This document shows, in pieces, positions 57,323 through 64,000 of a stretch of 64,000 bases of DNA. This stretch comes from Phoenix dactylifera (taxonomy: Eukaryota; Streptophyta; Magnoliopsida; Arecales; Arecaceae), in the NCBI RefSeq assembly GCF_009389715.1, contig NC_052399.1, positions 3,240,938 through 3,304,937 of the forward strand, given 5' to 3'. Under the pieces are notes generated by a model. It saw only the letters and a program-made list of their open reading frames with translations. It was not told the origin of the DNA and searched no databases. Position numbers and translations under genes: made by a program. How positions within the stretch are numbered: the first letter of the stretch is position 1; each line of letters begins with the position of its first letter.

Positions 57323-59489
57323 TGATTGGCTCAAGGAATGTGGTGCCGGCTTTGTAGAGCAAGAGATGGCAGGTAGAGCTAGAGAGAGCTAAATAACCCA
57401 ACCAGGATATGATTTTTTACTTATTATTTTTATGGTTATTAAACATTCAGTTCACGTGCATGTATGATAGTAAACTATAAAAAGTTGACTAAGTTCTGCG
57501 GGCGGTTTTATCGTTTTCACTTGTTTTTTAAGGAAAAGATGAATGCGATGGCAAGTAGAATAATAGTGCTGGGCCAGGTTAGCTTGATTTGTGCTGATAG
57601 TCTGGGATGGTAACGAAGGTGGGACTGTTGACATTTTAGAACTGTAGGCCCATCCATACAAGAGCTATTTTGGAGTACAAATGGGTTGTAGTGATGTACA
57701 CATGTACGTGATTATTTACAGATTGAAGCTAGAGGTTACAATTCTATAGTAATCAGAACTTAATTTCCATCCAAATATATAGACCTCTCCCGTGGATTTT
57801 TTTGCATCTTACATATGATCATCAGATTGCTAAGAGTATAATTATACAACGCATAGGTACAGTATTACATGTATTTCATCCATATCCTTAATTATCGTGC
57901 TGAAGCAGGTCATTGTAGCAAAAGCAGTCGAGCATATTAAAAGAAGCTGGTGTTGCTTTGCTAACTGGAGAACTTCAGGTCGTGGTCTGTCATTAAGAAC
58001 ATATATATTTGCCGGAAAATAAGATCTATTGAAGTAGGAAAATGATTTATTCCATGGAAATTTACCTAGCCTGCCCAAGGAGGTGCTTCTAGCTTCCTTA
58101 TTACCATGCATGGCGTGGTGAAGGAGAGAATACTGCGCTTAACCATCACCAGGAAATTGATGAGAAAAAAAAATTACCACTACCAGGAAAGGAATCGAGA
58201 AAAGATTGCAGACCCATCATTTATGGGTCATGTATTTTAAATTTCTCTTCGAGCAAGCTCAACGTTACTTATGATGCGCTCGCCCTTTATGAAGCATCAA
58301 GTTTCGTCGCACTCTAAAAATCTAATAGTCCCATGTAACCGGGCTGCCGTGTGTTAGAGGGGTTACTTGAAAGCTGGAGTGACTTCAAAATTCATGCCTA
58401 TTGATCTCGGGAAATTTCCGGTTTGTGATTTGGCCTATTTATTTTTTTTCCATAAGAGCGCTTGCCATTTCTTTGATTAGTTTAGATGTCAAGAGGGCAT
58501 AGATGGCTTGTTTCCACCATCAATTCCTTCTATCATGGTGCTTATTTAGAATGAAAAGATTGATTGAGTAAATTCATGAGGGGTTGCTTACGTCGTAATT
58601 TATCATTTTGATGCTATTTTAACATGAGCAAAAAAGTGTCGAATAAACTCCTAAATTTTAAAGTTTAACCATGATATTGTGCATTATGACAGTACCTCCC
58701 ATTTTATCAATATAAAAGGGAGCAGCAAGCTCGTGGACAGGTCTCAAAGGATCAAGCATCTTGCCAAAAAAATATTCATCATACTTTACTGCATAAGAAG
58801 TTGTCTTGGACGCACTTTACAAGGGCCATATAAAGATATCGATCTAGTATAAGAAAATCTATATCCCATCTCAGTGATTTCAATGAAGGGGATTGAATGA
58901 ATAGACATTCTAGATGCTCTTCCCAATGCAGTCGTTCTTGTAGAAATTTTTTTTTTTTGGCTTAGTGCAGGTTTTACGCAAAAAAGTTAAAAAAGTTGAA
59001 TCATTTCAATATTAATTTTATAGAGATATTTTAGTTCTCTAGAAGATAATTCTTCGGTCTCATATGCTGTTTGACTTTTTATGCCGAGATTAATTTAGTA
59101 GATATGCGGGGTGTGAATCGCGATTGAACACGAAAAAGACCTGAAAACCCTAGAGAAATTGTTAGAAACCACCCGGCAATTGGCAGGTCTTGTGGGAATC
59201 TCCTTTAGAAATTAGCATGGCTTGGAGATAGCAGGTGATATATGGATTCGATAGTCAAAAAAGCGCGGGCTTCAAGCAGGTTATAGGTGTGCAAATAGAT
59301 TGAGCGGGGTCAAATCATAAGTGACACTACCCGACATAGTTTTTTGTTTGGGTCCTAATTTTGGACCTAAACCCGACCCGATAGAAGATCGGGTCTGGTC
59401 TACCGCTACAATTTTTGGCTCAACAGATCTGGCCGGATTCATGTATAACTCGGACTCAACCTAAAAAATTCGAGTCCAGTTCGGATCAA
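57323..59489. other. intergenic region without recognised genes
   Basis: AT-rich sequence. A stretch at 59330-59480 has repeated GACCCGA/TCGGGTC words in inverted orientation, possibly a repeat remnant. Nothing else was assigned. Confidence 0.45.
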
Positions 59490-59815
59490 CCCAGTCTTCG
59501 GAATGCCGGGCAATGAAGGAGCGACCCAGTCTGCTGTCCTGTTCGCCTCCCGAAACACATGTGCAGCCTGCAAGCCACCCATCTTCTGAGCTAGCCTACG
59601 GGTCTCTCTGATGAGAGGATGGCCATCACCATATCTATCCACACATCGAATCTAGTCAATCATCACAGAAGAGTCCCCCTCGAGATACACCCTCCCGGCT
59701 CTAAGGAATCTCCTCGCATATAACAGTCCATCCCATGCAGCCCGAAGCTCTGCCCCTACTACAGTAAGCCCAAGCGTGCACCGACCCCTGACTGCTACCA
59801 GTCCGAGCAGAGTAC
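59490..59815 (-). mobile_element. LINE RNase H remnant
   Basis: Minus-strand frames read YLEGDSSVMID-like, DRYGDGHPLIRETRRLAQKM, GGLQAAHVFREANRTADWVA, the RNase H tail of the LINE family seen elsewhere in the window. It carries the uninterrupted sequence CCCTACTACAGTAAG that matches the hAT target site at 41.9 kb. Confidence 0.78.
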
Positions 59816-59829
59816 AACTTTATTTTTAT

Positions 59830-61571
59830 GAGCTGATTTTTCTATAGTAACAATATCTTGCTATGTCGTTGCACCTCTAACTGGAATTTTATATATGCAA
59901 TTTTTGTTATAGAATTATGCTCTGCTCCTATGAGGTAGCATACGTGTCCCTTTTTTCCTTAGCAAATCCGTCTGTAGAAAATGAACTTAAAATGATACAA
60001 CATTAAGTAATAGATAAAGAATGAATTGACAGCGTAATATAAGTTAAGAATATAAAATAAGAACCCCTTCGATGGATGGATGCATCTCACCAACTATTGG
60101 TACATTTGAAATTAAATTACAATAAAAAATTTATTCATAGCATTGTCATGTTGTCGGGAGAACGAGTAAGTTGGCAAAGTAGACACGAGCCTAGTTTGTT
60201 TGGCTCTAATTTGGCCTGCATATAAAGTACAAATCCTTGCAGTAGATCCCTTGTATCAAGACATAAAGAATATTCAAATTTTTTATGATAGCAATCCTTT
60301 CAAATTATATAACATAATATCCTGCACTTTCATCTATTTTTTTATTTTTGTTAATTATTATTATTAGGAGAATATTTGATCTAGGAGAATTTTTACGGTG
60401 GATGCAAGCCACTTTAGCCACTATGAATAGGGCTAGATAGCTTTCAGAGTAAGATCCGCCGTATCAGAAAAACTAGTCGCAAGCGAAACTTTCAGAGACA
60501 ATAACTTAATCGTACAACGTTCGATTTTGATAAAAAAAAACAATTTAAAAAAAAAAGGAACAATCTTTTGAGATTTATATCATGACCCCACATCTGTTAG
60601 GGGGCAATGCCTCTTGCGATGGGCTCCAATCCTATTGTTTGGGGTCTAAAATGTGCCAGTCAGATCAAAAATTTATTTTTCGAGCAACACTGACATATTT
60701 TTCAATCCAAAAATGATTAAGTAAAGCAATAGAAGGTGGAAGTCGAGGTGTGCATTATAAAGAATTTTTTGCTTTTTTAGATTTATTTCTATTAGCCATA
60801 TCTATTTTAAAAAAAAGAGACTTGAGCAATCCGATCCGAATTGTTAAAGAATAGATTTCACCATTATAAATTGAGATTATGTACCTTAATTTTGGATTAT
60901 CGATAAAAAAAACTTCAACTCTACTTTTGTAATTCTTTTATTTTTTTAAAAAAATTGTTTAAGATATTTAATTTAAATAAATTGAGCGATTCTTTTCCTT
61001 TCTGATGGGATTATTATTTAGAAGTTGGAATGAATCAGTTGGTGGACGCTCCCGGTCGATTGTTAACCACTTTGCTCATATTTTCCGGATTTCCGTGGCA
61101 AAATATATGTTAAAAGTTTGGCAGATTAGCATGGAATGATATATGTTGGTTGCATCGGACAATCCTGCCAACTGTATCTTTTCTTTGAAATAAAATCCCA
61201 CCAACTTTATTGGCTGACAAAAGTTAGTCACTGGACTCGCCTCCAAGCTCCGAACCACATCTCATCATTATGTCTGCTTGCAAAAAGCTATAGCATCCAG
61301 TCCCATTGCACCTTTTTATTTTATTTTAATCTTTTTGGCCTTCACTTCCTGTCCTCATCTTCGTGTTCTTGGTGGCCAGAATCCTGTCTCTGGACTAAGG
61401 CGCGACGATCATCGATTAATGCACCTTTTGTAAATTATAAATTAGAAAGACAAACATCTTTTGAGGATAACCCTAGAACGGCTCTAATTATGCATAGGTT
61501 CTTTAAGTGTCCACAAGAAGATGTGATTATGGGAGTGTGACTAATGAGACTACGTAGCCCATCAAGTCATA
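59830..61571. other. intergenic region without recognised features
   Basis: AT-rich sequence with poly(A)/poly(T) tracts. No genes or bounded elements were seen. Confidence 0.45.
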
Positions 61572-61580
61572 TATTAAGAA

Positions 61581-62039
61581 GGATTTTTTTTGCATGAATA
61601 TCCTTTTAAATATTGGATTTTGAATGAATACCCTTCCAAAATTGATATTTGCATGTATACCCTCGAAAAACACTTATATTGCCAATCTTCTCTTTTTTTA
61701 TTTTTGTTTTTGCATATGTATCCGTACTATCTAACAACGTTAAAAAATTAATGGTTTCAAATTAAAATAACTAAAATACCCTTAATGGGTAGACATGCAA
61801 ATAGATCGCGGTCCCGATAGCAGAAAAAGATGACGGAAACAATAGCATAATTTTAAAATTTTATTTTAATTTTTAATTAATAAAAATATGATTTTTTTTA
61901 ACATCGTTAGAACAACCGTTATATTACGAGAATTTATACAATAACAGAGTTTTACGAGGGTATACATGCAAATATCAATTTTGGAAGGGTATTCATGCAA
62001 AATCCGATATTTAGGAGGGTATTCATGCGAAAAAAACCC
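61581..62039. mobile_element. Mutator-type MITE with about 100-bp inverted repeats
   Basis: 459 bp. The left end GGATTTTTTTTGCATGAATA and the right end GGGTTTTTTTCGCATGAATA (reverse complement) are imperfect inverted repeats. They become nearly identical inwards through CCTTCCAAAATTGATATTTG and CATGTATACCCTCG. The flanking 9-bp repeats TATTAAGAA (61572-61580) and TATTTTGAA (62040-62048) agree at seven of nine positions, the duplication size of MULEs. There is no coding capacity. The two mismatches mean an old insertion. Confidence 0.78.
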
Positions 62040-62048
62040 TATTTTGAA

Positions 62049-63213
62049 AGAAAAATTGGAATTTTGATGGTCATCATATATTTTCCAACACCATGGAGAT
62101 ACAGTTTGCATCCATAGGGGATATGTATGGATGCAAACAGTATCACTGGCCAGATGATTCCAAAAAGAAGAGGGTGCGGGGAACGGACAAACAGTGCCAG
62201 CTGACTGGTCTCCAAGCAAAACAACTTAAAAGAAACCTTTTTATAGCGTTGCAGATGGATTGATGTATTGCACGATTCGACAAACGTTCTTTTAATAAGA
62301 GAATCTTTGGATTTTCTTGCAGATCTAGGGATGACAACGGATCGAAGAAATTATCTATACCCTCCTCATTCTTGCCTCCAGATGGAAGAAGTCGGATAGA
62401 ATTAAAACAATTATTTTTTTATATGGAAAGGAAGATTTATGAAGATATTATATATATCCGAATCAGATTTGAGGATAGATTTTATGCTCCAAATTGATTA
62501 CGATAGGATAAATTCTGCTCTATTTGGATCGGATACTCAATAAGGTGCAGTAAATCACCATCCCTATAGGAACCATGGACATACGATTTGTCAAAGGCAC
62601 ATAACCTATTGGCTCTTGTCTTCCTAGTCTAATTTGTTGACTGGGCGAGAATAAAATATCTATGTAAAACAAAAAGGGAGCTAATGGATTCGTGCCGCTC
62701 TGCAGCTCTTAGCAATTTCATATAAAATTTTCTTCGTGCCAGCTATAATCATGTTCTAAGATTTAATCTTGCGTGAGTACCTACTCCCATAGAGTATTCC
62801 AAATACAACTTTTATTCCCCGATACCCGTGATAATGGCTTCAATTGGTATGCATCATGTTCTTTCCCTAAGTCTCACTTACTGTTTTTTTTAAAAAAAAT
62901 ATATGTATATATAAATTTAATAAAATCACATGATGAATTTATATATCAAAAAAGATATTTCCAATAAATTTATCGCAAGGGTGGCTCTCAGGCTCTGTTT
63001 ACAGATCACAAGTTGGCAATCATTTTAAATGTTCTATCAACAATTTCAAATCAATGACCACAAAAATTTTGGTATATCAGTGCTTCCAAGGGCAATGGAT
63101 GGTTGTATTCATAGTCAGATATTTTTCACTGCTTAATAATTAATGAAAAATATTCTAAAATAACATGTTGTTATCTTTCTCATGCGGTCGTCGTAACAGA
63201 TGAGTCTTCCTCC
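62049..63213. other. promoter side of the D14/KAI2-family gene
   Basis: AT-rich intergenic sequence leading into the gene at 63307. Apart from the TATA box at its end, nothing was assigned. Confidence 0.5.
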
Positions 63214-63221
63214 TATATATA
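63214..63221 (+). promoter_or_regulatory. TATA box of the D14/KAI2-family gene
   Basis: CTATATATACGG lies 93 bp before the start codon and predicts a transcription start near 63245, with a short leader containing (CAT)n. Confidence 0.6.
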
Positions 63222-63306
63222 CGGTTCCAAGGCACAAAATGGCCATCATCATCATCATCATCTCGCCCCCTTCCTTCCTCCCTTCGTTTCCATACTTTTA
63301 GAAGCC

Positions 63307-63656
63307 ATGAACGCAAAGATCATTGGGAGTGCCGGGCAAACTCTAGTCCTTGCGCATGGGTATGGAGGCAGCCAATCTGTTTGGGATTACGTCCTTCCCG
63401 ACCTGGCCCAAAGGTATCGAGTCGTGGTGTTCGATTGGAGCTTCTCAGGTTCCATCGAACCCCCTATCGACTTCGACACCTCGAGGTATTCTTCCTATGG
63501 TGCCTTCTCCGAGGACCTCATCTCTCTCATGGACGACATGAACTTAAGAGAAATAACATTCGTGGGACACTCCATGGCCGGCATGATCGGATGCATCGCG
63601 GCCGTTAAGAGGCCTGACCTCTTCGCTCAGCTCGTTCTCCTTGGAGCATCTCCTAG
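63307..63656 (+). CDS. D14/KAI2-family alpha/beta hydrolase, DLK2-like, first exon
   Basis: Exon 1 starts MNAKIIGSAGQTLVLAHGYG and runs to a GTGAGG donor at 63657, giving 116 codons plus two bases. The oxyanion-hole motif HGYGGSQ (H17) and the nucleophile Ser89 in GHSMAG are visible, with VVVFDWSFSG and LVLLGASPR in between and after. The splice point after GASPR is where I recall D14/KAI2 genes having their intron. D14 is the strigolactone receptor-hydrolase and KAI2 perceives karrikins. The GHSMAGMIG context, rather than GHSVSAMIG, points to the DLK2 branch, whose ligand is unclear. The catalytic Asp and His and the lid lie outside the window. Confidence 0.88.
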
Positions 63657-64000
63657 GTGAGGGATTTCTCGAGCACTCTCTCTTTTTTTTTTTTCTTTCT
63701 CTGTCTCATATTTATGAATTGCTCAGACTATATATCCTTCTTTATAATAAAAAAAAAAGAAGAATTGCTCACACGCCTATGGATATCTTTTTCTATCACC
63801 TAGGAAAAGGTGACACTTAGCTTTATGAATTAATTGTCGAACAAATCTTTGCGTGCATGCCGCATATTGTGCCCTCAAAATGCATGAAACTTTGCGTTTG
63901 AGTAAAAATCTATGCATCTTGAGGCATGATGTGCGTCCTATCCTACAAATGGTAAGCATAGAGGGGAACAAATACTCATTATTGCTTCATTTTCCATTGG
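63657..64000 (+). other. intron 1 of the D14/KAI2-family gene
   Basis: Starts GTGAGGGATT and continues past the window edge. It holds T-rich and A-rich runs and no exon. Confidence 0.7.

Overview
The window is nuclear DNA of a flowering plant: the genes have GT-AG introns and the retrotransposon families are plant ones. GC-rich single-exon glycosyltransferase genes in AT-rich surroundings suggest a monocot. A palm is my guess and is not proven by the sequence. Five host loci are supported. (1) The 5' half of an AGD14-type ARF-GAP gene on the minus strand (1-16.4 kb). (2) A complete seven-exon UDP-galactose/UDP-glucose transporter of the UTR3/UTR5 (HUT1, SLC35B1) family on the plus strand (20.2-24.7 kb). 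(3, 4) Two intact UGT75-type glycosyltransferases facing each other tail to tail (31.5-32.9 kb plus, 37.1-38.5 kb minus), with a third, broken copy at 41.5-47.9 kb. (5) The first exon of a D14/KAI2-family hydrolase at the right edge (63.3 kb).

The rest is mostly mobile DNA, and many boundaries can be fixed to the base. A complete Ty1/copia element (3615-13358) has 2335-bp LTRs that look identical, a GAAAA target duplication and an open 1307-codon gag-pol. It sits antisense in the 14.8-kb first intron of the ARF-GAP gene. A tRNA-derived SINE and a second SINE-like insertion lie at 26.1-26.9 kb, and a solo gypsy LTR at 40.5-41.5 kb.

The broken UGT copy is cut by a LINE remnant, by a hAT element with an exact 8-bp duplication, and by a 4.3-kb Mutator-like element. 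That last element has long inverted arms and carries a 2.6-kb array of a 21-bp repeat. At 48.6-57.3 kb there is a nest of at least four levels: a copia-type LTR holds an internally deleted gypsy element; the gypsy LTR holds a CACTA transposon with perfect 30-bp ends; the CACTA holds two LINE tails. The CACTA element has also captured, with introns, the C-terminal part of a PDIL5-4-type protein disulfide isomerase gene and fused it upstream of an En/Spm-type transposon exon.

The most notable items are the gene-capturing CACTA, the long-armed Mutator-like element with its in-frame 21-bp array, and the very young copia insertion. No operon-like arrangement exists; the host genes are independent, apart from the UGTs, which form a local duplicate cluster.
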